From: Forficula auricularia
Taxonomy: Eukaryota; Arthropoda; Insecta; Dermaptera; Forficulidae
Direction: 5' to 3'
DNA length: 64,000 nt
Assembly: GCA_024734495.1 (NCBI GenBank)
Contig: JALMQS010000055.1
Span: 9,149,652-9,213,651, forward strand
Each line of letters begins with the position of its first letter. Position 1 is the stretch's first letter. The notes under the pieces are model-generated. The model had not been told where the DNA came from. It saw only the letters and a list, made by a program, of their open reading frames with translations, and ran no database searches. Below are positions 55,587-64,000 of the stretch, piece after piece. Both the position numbers and the translations under genes were made by a program.

Positions 55587-56533
55587 ACAGGGTGATTCAT
55601 GATTAGACGTTTATGGAAAACGGAACAAAGTATTTTTCTGAAAATTTAGCACCTTACATTTTCTTACCTGTTCTATCGATCTAAAATATTTTCAGCATTG
55701 TGACGTTTCCGCTTCCATCGAAAAGTCCTAGCAACTTTATTTTTTAAATAGAACACCCCGTATATTTATTTTTGACCCCTTTTATAAATAACGGAAACAA
55801 TAGTAATTTAAGTACGCCCTGTATGATATGGAGTCGATTTCTCGGCGTAAATTAAATACTTCGGGTCTGTTTAAACTACCACCAAAATATCAACTTTTCA
55901 TGAATTGAGAGCACTAATTTATTTAAGTTTAATTAGGGCCATGTTTTGGACCATATTTAACACAAATTAGTTTTTATTTCGAAAACCGATAGAGATAGGT
56001 ATAGGACAGGGGTCGGCAACCTGCGGCTCGCGAGCGGCATGCGGCTCTTTCGATGTCAAGATGGGGCTCTCCAGTTCCATGCGCAAATATTAATAATCAT
56101 ATTAATTTATTTTCAAAACTCATAAAAAAATATCCTGCAAAAAAATTCATATTTAAAGCTATTTATTTTAAATCAAAAATCAAATTTATATACCTAATCC
56201 TAATCAAATACCATAATATTGAAACAAAAATGTTAGTGGCTCTTTAAAAACTGGGAAATTTTGTAAATTGTAACTTTTGGCTCTTCCGACTCAAAAGGTT
56301 GCCGACCCCTGGTATAGGAAAATATTAACAAACAAGTATTATAATAAAAGGGCGGTTCTAAAAATCGTGTCAATATATGGGGTGTTCCATTTAAAAAAAT
56401 AAAGTTGCTAGGACTTTTCGATAGAAGCGGAAACGTCGCAATGCTGAAAATATTTTAGATCGATAGAACATGTAAGAAAATGTAAGGTGCTAAATTTTCA
56501 GAAAAATTACCATCGACAATGAATCACCCTGTA
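55587..56533. repeat. Inverted-repeat element with ACAGGGTGATTCA ends, copy 2
   Basis: Ends ACAGGGTGATTCATG and TGAATCACCCTGT. Arms of about 190 bp (CCTTACATTTTCTTACCTGT .. GAACACCCCGTATAT) are repeated inverted at 56375-56515. The hAT element 56007-56311 is nested inside. Copy 1 at 7195-7715 lacks that insertion. Confidence 0.85.
56007..56311. mobile_element. hAT MITE with CAGGGGTCGGCAACC ends
   Basis: 305 bp, terminal inverted repeats CAGGGGTCGGCAACCT, perfect 8-bp duplication GTATAGGA (55999-56006 and 56312-56319). Sub-terminal CTGCGGCTCGCGAGC is typical of this hAT group. The unoccupied site at 7455-7470 confirms both ends. Confidence 0.95.
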
Positions 56534-57677
56534 TTATACCTACTGATCAAATGTATAAATGCCATACTGTCTATTGTATCTCTCTGTTTAATTGTGGTGT
56601 GGATGATGTTTGTGTTTTTTAACAAGCAACTTGTTAAGGGGTTTTGCCGTTAAAAATTAATTAATTGAATTTATTAAATAAATAAGTAAATTTTAAAGAA
56701 TTTTAAAAAAGTACTATCTTGCTCTACCTACTTTAAAATATAATTTTACTAATAACTTTATATAACCTTTTTTGTGTTCCTCAAGATACTTAAATAGAAT
56801 ATTAAATTTAATCAGAATTGGTCAAGATTTTGAGGAAAAATTAAAAAAGCAGTAATGTTTGTGGGTCGATAGGTACCAAAAACTAATCAGCGCTTCATTT
56901 TGTTAAAAGAATGGTAGATTTTCAATTTCATTTCAATTGTTGAATGAACTGTGTGGATAAAATCGTCGACGAAAAAAAGAGGGGAAAAGTGAAGATCAGT
57001 TGACCAAGGGTAATGAAAAAAAAATCCGAATAAAATAAATTTTTGGAATGTCGCTTTCATCTTCTTAAAAAATGACTTATTTACTTTATGGAAATCTAAT
57101 ATTTTACGATATTTCCTCAGTTTATGACAGACTGCCTTTAAATTTAATATAAATTTATTGAATTGGGCTTAATGATTTTCTATAATAAGCATTTCTTCGA
57201 ATAAAAATGGTTGCGAGTATATTGGATTCGAAAATCTTTATGAAGTAAAATTAGATTTTTGCATAACTGTTTTGTTCTTTTCCCTTATTTTGTGATCAAA
57301 ATGTAATAAACAGATATTTGAGGCAAGGGCAGACTTGGATTCTCTGGAGGATGAAAGTTTGCGGGACATTATAAAACTGACCCGAATAGGGAGCCTTCTT
57401 TGAGGTGGATTTATCCACACACTAAATGTGCTCATTTTGAGAGAATAAGGCGATCAACATGGATAGCTTATTACATTATTGACAAATACCCGATTTTTAT
57501 GCAGTAAAAACCCATAAAATATGTAATATTTACAGCAAAAATGTTAAAATATGTAATGAAACACCCAAAATACCTATGCAATTATTCTATATGTAACATT
57601 AAAAAAAATTATCCCTAGACATTGTTAAATTAAAATTTATCTTAATCAAAATACAAAATAAAAATAATTTTTCATAG
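56534..57677. other. No gene recognised
   Basis: 56980-57080 (GACCAAGGGTAATGAAAAA, CGAATAAAATAAATTTTTGG, TTCATCTTCTTAAAAAATG) matches 55385-55465 and is a family D-related fragment. The rest is AT-rich single-copy sequence. Confidence 0.4.
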
Positions 57678-57755
57678 TTTAAAAAAATTAAATATTGAAG
57701 GAGACACTAAAAGAGTGTGTCTTCTGCTGGAATTATAAATTTTATTTATTTAAAA

Positions 57756-57796
57756 CGAGACTATAGTTTCGAGGACTTTGCCCTCTTAATCAGTCG
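57756..57796 (-). ncRNA. Hammerhead motif, family B, core mutated
   Basis: Box CTGATTA (the catalytic G8 is T), extra A, stem II GAGGGC/GTCCTC, GAAA, ACTATAGT, C. Probably inactive. Confidence 0.65.
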
Positions 57797-57874
57797 ACAA
57801 TTGATTCACAGGAATTAATTTATGAATATTTATGAATTAATTCATAAATTAATTCCTGTGAATCAATCGTAATA

Positions 57875-57913
57875 GACTAATGAAGAGGGCAAAGCCCTCG
57901 AAACTATAGTCTC
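57875..57913 (+). ncRNA. Hammerhead motif, family B, core mutated
   Basis: Box CTAATGA (G5 is A), extra A, perfect stem II GAGGGC/GCCCTC with AAA loop, GAAA, ACTATAGT, C. Probably impaired by the G5 change. Confidence 0.65.
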
Positions 57914-58150
57914 GTTATAAATAAATAAAATTTATAATTCCAGCAGAAGACACACTCTTTATTGTCTCCTTCAATATATAAAAATTCTGCTACCCTCGCG
58001 CAAAAACTTTCAATTTAAAAAAATTAAAATTAAATTATTTTTATCAAAATATTCAAATGTATCCATTTAAGCACAAATTAATATCCAAAGATATGCTAAA
58101 TAAAAATGGGTTTAATTGACTCTAAATCTAGTAATTCGGAGACATTAGAT

Positions 58151-58542
58151 CAGCGGTCGATGAACCGGGGTAACAATGAAACTATCGGGGGGTAATAAGG
58201 ACATTTTTTAAATTTTCTATTTTATAAACTATTATAGTATTTTTACTTGAATGTCCTCAGCAGACTGTATTCAAATTGCGCTCACGTCAAAAAGTTCTAA
58301 TTTTGAAGTCATTTTAGTGAAAATGAAACATCATTTTTTAAAACGTTAGTTTGAATTATGTTAATGTTTACAATTTATATTTACTTAAAGATAGTTTTCA
58401 TGTAAATTCTAATTAATTCAATAAATAATAAATAATATACATTTACCTTGTTTTTTTTCTTGCTTGCTTTTCAGAATGTAGGGGTAACAGCGACCCACGC
58501 AAAAAATTTTGGGGTAATGGCTAAAAAGTTCCCCGACCTCTG
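58151..58542 (+). mobile_element. hAT element with transposase relic, copy 2
   Basis: Opposite orientation to 22959-23569: starts CAGCGGTCGATGAACCGG and ends AAGTTCCCCGACCTCTG. Flanks CATTAGAT and TATTAGAT differ at one base. A plus-strand remnant near 58262-58345 reads CIQIALTSKSSNFEVILVKM. It lacks about 200 bp present in the other copy. Confidence 0.85.
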
Positions 58543-59144
58543 TATTAGATCAACTGCTAAAAAGGCTTAATGAACATGCAATTGCATAAAAATCTGGACT
58601 CTGGTTTCCCACATCTCTAGGATGTTTTAATTTAAAGAGAATATCTAGAAAACTTTTATCCGCGTACTGAAATATTAGACAAATGCTCTTCTATATAGTA
58701 ATTATTGTTCTTCGTAAAATAATTAGTTTTTTATTCTTTTAGACAAACAGTTATAAAAGTGATGGTTAAATAAATTAGACATCGTTTTTATAATAATTCA
58801 TCAACGGATTATTAAGTAGTTCTAGTTCTGGTAGATAAAAATAATAGAATATGAGAAGTTGAGTTGGAGATGATTATTTTTTTTATTTTTACTTTCTCTT
58901 TCTAGCACCCGAGTCTCATTTTTATCCAAGAGAACCATCTTGAAGTGTTGCTTTCCCGTCCGACCAACAACTTGTTATGATTTATTATATCGTTGCCAGA
59001 TTAGCTTCTGGGCTTCAGTCCCTCCATCCCGCTCTCACTCGGATTTCTTACTGTTCCATTCAATCTCATTATTGTACTTGAAAAATTCTAAAATATTCAA
59101 GATACTACTTTTAGAAAACTTTGATGGAAACCATTTTTTAAAAT

Positions 59145-59240
59145 AAGTTTGTTTTGCCAAGAGTAGCAAAGTTCTTGATTCATAAAGGAAAACTAATGAG
59201 GCTGTCTTCTGTTCTAAATAAACATATACATATATAAATA
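59145..59240 (+). mobile_element. Family A terminal fragment
   Basis: TTTGTTTTGCCAAGAGTAGC, TTGATTCATAAAGGAAAAC and AAATAAACATATACATATA match the family A end. No ribozyme. Confidence 0.65.
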
Positions 59241-59299
59241 TGTATTGTATATATGGTACATTTAATTTATTTTTTTGATATTATCTCTCTTGAAGAGAA

Positions 59300-59628
59300 C
59301 GGATTTCCTGAGAGACAAAATCTACCAACAAGGAAGATCGGCTTCCTAGTCAGATTCAGCAGCTTCTCAGTCACTACAAGGCTCAAATTCGTCCCGGTCT
59401 TGAATCATCATCGTCAACAGAGTCTAATTTTCTAAGGTGGATTTGACACAACTCTCTAAATTTTTCAAGAACTTTCTTGTTTGTAATTCTATCTGCCCAT
59501 TTAATCTTTATCATAATTCTGTAACACTACATTTCGAAGGCCTTCAGTCTCTTTATCTCTGCCTCTCCAATCGTCCAGGTTTCATAACCGTAGATGGCGA
59601 TACCTACATATATCTCTCCATTTTCTAA
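59300..59628 (-). pseudogene. LINE reverse transcriptase C-terminal relic (RTE/CR1-like)
   Basis: Minus strand from 59628: YVGIAIYGYETWTIGEAEIK then RLKAFEM, a stop, CYRIMIKIKWADRITNKKVL. This is the familiar YGxETWxL..RLxAFEMWCYRRML.I.W.DR.TN..VL segment of LINE enzymes; the stop replaces the Trp of EMW. The frame continues weakly to about 59430. Confidence 0.8.
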
Positions 59629-59639
59629 GCTGATGGAAA

Positions 59640-59900
59640 ATAAGCATAATAAGTTTCGCCTCCTCTGTAAACAGGGGCCCGTAAACATTATCTTGTCACC
59701 TTGGATGCAATCCAGAAAAGAGCTATCATGCTAATGGACCCATATTGACTTTCTTGACTCACTGGTCCATTGAAATGTCTACACTTTTCCTATTTTATAT
59801 ATACTATCACCCCATGTACTTTGATAAGAACAATCAATAATTCCTCCCAAAGCGTGCTTTGAGCGTATTCCGCGATTCACTCAATTCCAGCACCATCCTG
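59640..59900 (+). pseudogene. LINE reverse transcriptase relic, plus strand
   Basis: In shifting frames: LDAIQKRAIMLMDPY, LTGPLKCLHFSYFIYYHPMY, PKRALSVFRDSLNS. This resembles the LD..QKRA..LI.D......L..L..RR....S.FYRYYHG segment. Heavily decayed. Confidence 0.55.
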
Positions 59901-59934
59901 TTTTTTTTAAGATATTGATGCAAGAAGATGTTGT

Positions 59935-60130
59935 AACAATAGGGTGCAACCTACTCCGGAGTGGATCCTTGCATGGTTAAAAGAAGAACGAGAATATAAA
60001 TAAATTTCAGGGATTGGAATGAAGTTAAAAAAATCTATGGATGTAGGTCTTGAAAGCCCGAAGAATTAAGGACTTACCTCTTCCGGGCAATTGCAGTCTT
60101 CAATCCTTCAAGATCCGAGAGCACAGACAC
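59935..60130 (-). pseudogene. LINE 3' end, minus strand
   Basis: Inverted copy of the 33660-34019 LINE end: GGGTGCAACCTACTCCGGAG and CTTGCATGGTTAAAAGAAGA correspond to its UTR. Decayed. Confidence 0.6.
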
Positions 60131-60139
60131 CGATCTCTT

Positions 60140-61970
60140 CACCCTTTGGCTTAGTCACTTTCTTCTTCTATTTGGTAATGCAAGTACCTTTCAAGACATG
60201 CATCTTGGTGCACCAATTCTTACAGTATAAAATTGCTGGAAATACTCAATTTGAATTATAAAATTTAATAATAGAAAAAGAACATGAAAAATATTTAGGA
60301 GATTTAAACTCTTGTCTGATTTTCATCTTTTTGTATTTGCATATCATAAGTGAAGGGAATGATAGCAATACAATTTGATAAAAGCGCTTTTCATCTTTTC
60401 TTTTATCAATCGATTGGATATAATAGTAGATATAGGTATATTCACAGTAGAATATATTTGATATCATTTTGTAAATATTTCATTCTTCAAAAATTCAATT
60501 GTAGAAAAAATATGCTTTCGGAAATCAATGGCAATATTTATTTAAGAAATCTTTCATCTTTGCCTATAGAGAGAAGAGTTCTTTTTCCAATCCCCTATAT
60601 ATACAATATACATATATATGTATTTAATCATTTTTTTATTCTCGGTCATGGAGAAAACCAAACTGCGTTTTCGAAGGTGAATAAACGAAAAAAGCTCAAA
60701 GAAAATAAAAGCAAGAGGGGACAAGAGTGGGCCAGAGGGGAATGAGGAGAGGAGGTTCACTCTGAAAGAGATAATCTTAATTAGAGATGCTATTGGAGGC
60801 TGCGTGGAGCTCCTGGTAAATTGCCTCAGCTCCTTTCTTACTTATAGATCTCAATCTCAATAAATTAACAAAAAAAAAAAAAAAAAGACAACTGGGTCTT
60901 CAGAAGCATACACAACACAATCTCATTACATCGAAACATCTCTTTCTTTATTATTTGATATTTCAGAGATTTGGTTGTGGAGAATATCAATTTAAATTTA
61001 AGTATAAAAAATATTGTTGATTAGCTTGTTGAATCTTATTATATTAAACGATCAATTCTTGTATATATAGAATGGGTTTCTCGAAAACGGCTCTAACGAT
61101 TTGGATGAAATTCACGGGTTAAGGGGGGGGTTTCTGTTGGTAATTCGATCTGTCACGGTCTCATCTTCGGCTAAGTTGATTTTGATGGGTTTTTTGTCAA
61201 TTGAAATAATTATTCACAGGTGGTTGTCTCGATAAAAATGTATATTTACATTTTTATTCAATTTCCTTTAAATAAATAATTGGTTTTTTAATTTTAAATC
61301 CCACAAAAAGATCATTACAATTATTATTATATTTTAAAAGTTGGGCAATTTAATTGATTGAAAATCAAGTTTTAAATCCCACAAACTCGAGAAATTGTTA
61401 TTTAATTAAAAAAAATAATTATACGTCATTTATTTATATACTTATATACACAACATTATCTGTGGATCGCTAGAAATGCAAAAACTGGGTGCGGGGGTAA
61501 AGATGACGGTGGGGTGGATATGGGGAAAGACAAAATATAATATATCTTCTTTTTTTAGGGTTCCGTACAAATGAAAAACAAAAGTTTATTAGTAGGCTTG
61601 CTAACTAAAAAAAAATTTTCATAAATGAAAATTAAGGACTCAAAGTTTGAAAAGCAGACCAATTACCATATATTATACTCCCTCTGTCCGAAAATATGGT
61701 ATATTATATACATTTGAAAGAAAATCTTAGATTATCTAGAGTTTTGAAACCATCTGGCAAACTCATTATATTGTTATTGTTTATATTGATAGCTAAATAT
61801 CCTATTACATTTGACAGGCGTTACTTTTGAGTTAAGTTGGAATTGGAAGAGCAAAAATTAGTTGTTTTTTTAAGAAAAATAAAATAGTCACCGCTGTAAT
61901 TTCAAATGAAAATTTTAACTCAAATAACAGTTTCTAGTTTGAGGAACTAGTTTTCCGGGCCAGACTTAAT
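60140..61970. other. No gene recognised
   Basis: The 131-codon open stretch at 60350-60745 has no family features and a composition expected from AT-rich DNA plus a purine-rich end (60680-60760). An A-run lies at about 60870-60887. 61070-61200 contains TTTCTCGAAAACGGCTCTAA, a phrase I associate with arthropod repeats. 61560 holds GGGTTCCGTACAAATG, also repeat-like. Confidence 0.4.
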
Positions 61971-61977
61971 GAAAAAG

Positions 61978-62285
61978 AAAATTATAAGATGGTGTCATCT
62001 ATTAAATCCGATGGAATGGAATATTTTTAATTATATGTCAGAGGGGTTGTTTTTCACCCCCTAGGGAATCGAACCCGAGTGCCAGTAACAGCAATCCGGG
62101 CCATCTGGCTCACCTGCGGGATACGAACCTCTCTGACATATGTAAACGCGTAAAAAACGAACCCCTCTGACATATAATTAAAAATACTCCATTCCATCGG
62201 CTTTAATAGATGACACCATCTTATGATTTTCTAGTAAATTTGAATCTATTACCATCGGCAAATTAATATCTTTCATAGAAAAAGA
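61978..62285. repeat. Inverted-repeat element with tRNA-like core, copy 2
   Basis: Arms AAGATGGTGTCATCTATTAA .. CCCTCTGACATAT. Core GGGAATCGAACCCGAGTGCC is a B box on the minus strand, with an A-box-like TGGCCCGGATTG further down that strand. The right flank (62195-62280) equals the unit of the 38459-38660 array. Confidence 0.75.
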
Positions 62286-62441
62286 AAATGTATAAGAAGT
62301 AGATGAATCCAAAAAGGACAGGAATTAAATAAATAAATAAAATAAAAGTTTTATTTTATATAATCTTATAAAATCTGAATTTCATGGAGCGTTTCCTAAA
62401 CTGATTTTGTCATCTTCAGGATAATGAAATAATTATATATT

Positions 62442-62712
62442 AAAGGAGACAATAAAGAGTGTGTCTTCTGCTGGAATAATAGCTTTTTAAATTTATTTAC
62501 AACGAGACTATAGTATCGAGGGCTTTCCCTTCACACATCAATTCCTGTGAATCAATTGTAATAGACTGATGAAAAGGGCAAAGCTCTCGAAACTATATAG
62601 TCTCGTTATAAATAAATTAAAAAAATTATTATTCCAGCAGAAGACACTCTTTTATTGTCTCCTTTAATTTATAAAAATTCTGCTACTCTTGGCAAAAAGA
62701 AACTTTCAATTT
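62442..62712. mobile_element. Hammerhead element family B, copy 3
   Basis: 271 bp flanked by a perfect 15-bp duplication AAATAATTATATATT (62427-62441 and 62713-62727). Arms with AAAGGAGACAATAAAGAGTG; right end CTGCTACTCTTGGC. The minus ribozyme (62503-62543) is decayed (GATA for GAAA, box lost); the plus one at 62564-62604 is intact. Confidence 0.92.
62564..62604 (+). ncRNA. Hammerhead ribozyme motif, family B, core intact
   Basis: CTGATGA, extra A, stem II AAGGGC/GCTCTC (outer A-C mismatch, one G-T), AAA loop, GAAA, ACTATATAGT (two bases longer than usual, still palindromic), C. Confidence 0.75.
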
Positions 62713-62964
62713 AAATAATTATATATTTATTCATTACTAAAAGTATGAACTTAACAAAATTGAAGAAATTTGGGACAAAAAAACAATGGGAATAGGAACG
62801 ACCCAAGGTCCTTTGATTGAATACATTGTGAATTAATGCATATGAATAAATAAACATGTAATTATTTAATGTCGGAAACGTTGCTTATAATGCATATTTT
62901 ATATAAAAAATCGAATGACCTGCTTACTATTACGAAAAAACTAAATATCCATATCCAATAGTGT

Positions 62965-63170
62965 ATTTGAACCCACGGAAATAACAGATAAAATATTTCT
63001 ATTAAAAAAGACTGATCATAAAGGACAAAACTTCGAAACTATAATCTCAAACAAATAAATTATATCTATAGATATTTATATTTGAAATATATTTGATATA
63101 TATTATGTTTATTCGCATCAAGCAGAAGACGACCTCATTGATTTCTCTTTGTGTATGAAATTTTGGCTGA
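62965..63170 (+). mobile_element. Family A element, subtype 1, single unit
   Basis: A nearly whole unit in one orientation: TTTGAACCCACGGAAATAAC, ribozyme at 63010-63048, GTTTATTCGCATCAAGCAGA, CCTCATTGATTTCTCTTTGT. The ribozyme has CTGATCA (G8 is C) and ATC for GTC, so it is probably inactive. Confidence 0.75.
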
Positions 63171-64000
63171 AAGTTCATTCCAAAACCTTAAACTCGCTAA
63201 TTTGAAGGATCGAAAGAAAGGCTTAGTTTTATGATCAACCGATACTAGCTTTGTCTTAGTGGTGGAGCGACCATCGAGAAATATATTTTCTAAATGTGAT
63301 AATTACGTGAGGGTAATTTAGTTTTCATTTTGTAATTCAACTAATCTTAATAATAAGGTATTACTCAATGTCTCTTGTAATGAGCTTTTTAAATACACTA
63401 TAAATAAAAGGAATATTTATTTATTCACTTAATAGGCTCGTATGTGTAAAATAATGGGGGAATGTCAAGAATTTTCTAAAGAATATTCATGTTATTTGAA
63501 ATTTTTATCTAGATTTAAGTAATCTGTAGGATAATCCTTATAAGAATTAAAAAAAGGAAAAAAAGATTGAAGAAAGAGAGAATCATTTGAAGAAAAATAA
63601 ATATTTTTTTGTTTCGTTAAGGATTTCAATGGAATAGGCCGTTTAATTAATTCTCTTTAGTAAAAGAGACAAAAACTATGCATGTTTTGTGTGGCAAAGA
63701 AATTAATAAATTATGGCATTTCAAACAATTGATGGAATTTGACAAAATATTTGAACAATTTCAAGGTTCTTGTTTGTTAGAAATCTTTTCTCTCCTTTGG
63801 CAAAAATTTATTTTATTATTACTATTTTTATTTATTTTTAATTAAGGCACTTCATTGTCGTGGAAACAGAACAGAAAGATCTAGACTGTTTTTTTTTTGT
63901 TTTTTTTTAATACTTTGGATAGAACATGTCTTAACCTGTTATATTATGGTATTTAAGGCTTTGGTGATCAAAATATGGGTTTGGAATTTTTTTAATGTCA
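63171..64000. other. No recognised feature
   Basis: AT-rich, single copy within the window. No gene, no repeat boundary seen. Confidence 0.5.

Larger units (their letters stand above)
57693..58013. mobile_element. Hammerhead element family B, copy 2
   Basis: 321 bp flanked by a 15-bp duplication TTTAAAAAAATTAAA (57678-57692 and 58014-58028). Inverted arms with GAAGGAGACA; centre palindrome around AATTAATTTATGAATATT. Ribozymes at 57756-57796 (minus) and 57875-57913 (plus). Right end CTGCTACCCTCGCGC matches the family A terminal module. Confidence 0.88.

Noticed and set aside
55587..56533. A Polinton or piggyBac element suggested by ACAGGG ends
   Set aside because: No TTAA duplication, no coding frame, and the ends are too short to assign a superfamily; left as an unclassified inverted repeat.
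60350..60745. A 131-codon protein gene
   Set aside because: No family motif, composition follows AT-rich and purine-rich DNA, and an opposite-strand frame of similar length overlaps it.

Overview
This window is eukaryotic and very AT-rich. It has no operons, rRNA or confident host gene. I read it as intergenic or intronic DNA of a metazoan, most likely an arthropod: it carries mariner, Tc1, Tigger-like and hAT elements, LINE relics and the recurring phrases GGGTGTTCCATTTAAA and GGGTTCCGTAC. The species cannot be fixed from sequence alone. Nearly everything recognisable is mobile DNA, much of it nested.

Layout: 1-478 is a LINE reverse-transcriptase relic. 500-12700 holds hammerhead-bearing repeats, hAT elements, long inverted repeats, a tRNA-like SINE and a deleted Tc1 element. 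12688-14393 is a young, compact LTR retrotransposon with identical 133-bp LTRs, a gag gene and no pol. 15-20 kb is poorer in repeats and contains a GC-richer, E-box and octamer-rich stretch (18370-18780), the best regulatory candidate. 20-29 kb holds a possible exon, an hAT relic, inverted repeats and a deleted mariner nested in another repeat. 29-43 kb holds LINE 3' ends, several inverted-repeat elements and a Tigger-like element. 43-64 kb is dense in palindromes, hammerhead elements, hAT elements and further LINE pieces.

The unifying and most interesting signal is a set of small self-cleaving (hammerhead) ribozyme motifs. At least seven related families (called A to G here) have a CTGANGA box, a stem II hairpin, GAAA, and a very short, mostly palindromic stem III. 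They usually sit as head-to-head inverted pairs inside non-coding elements of 0.25-0.6 kb. Three family B copies have 11-15 bp target-site duplications, and one family A copy has an 11-bp one. This fits non-autonomous Penelope-like or retrozyme-like retroelements that would borrow an enzyme encoded elsewhere. Stem II varies between copies with compensatory changes, and several copies keep every core base.

The only long open frames of note are the gag gene (12904-13842) with its overlapping second frame, broken transposase and reverse-transcriptase pieces, and two weak exon candidates (20447-20776 and 43135-43365).
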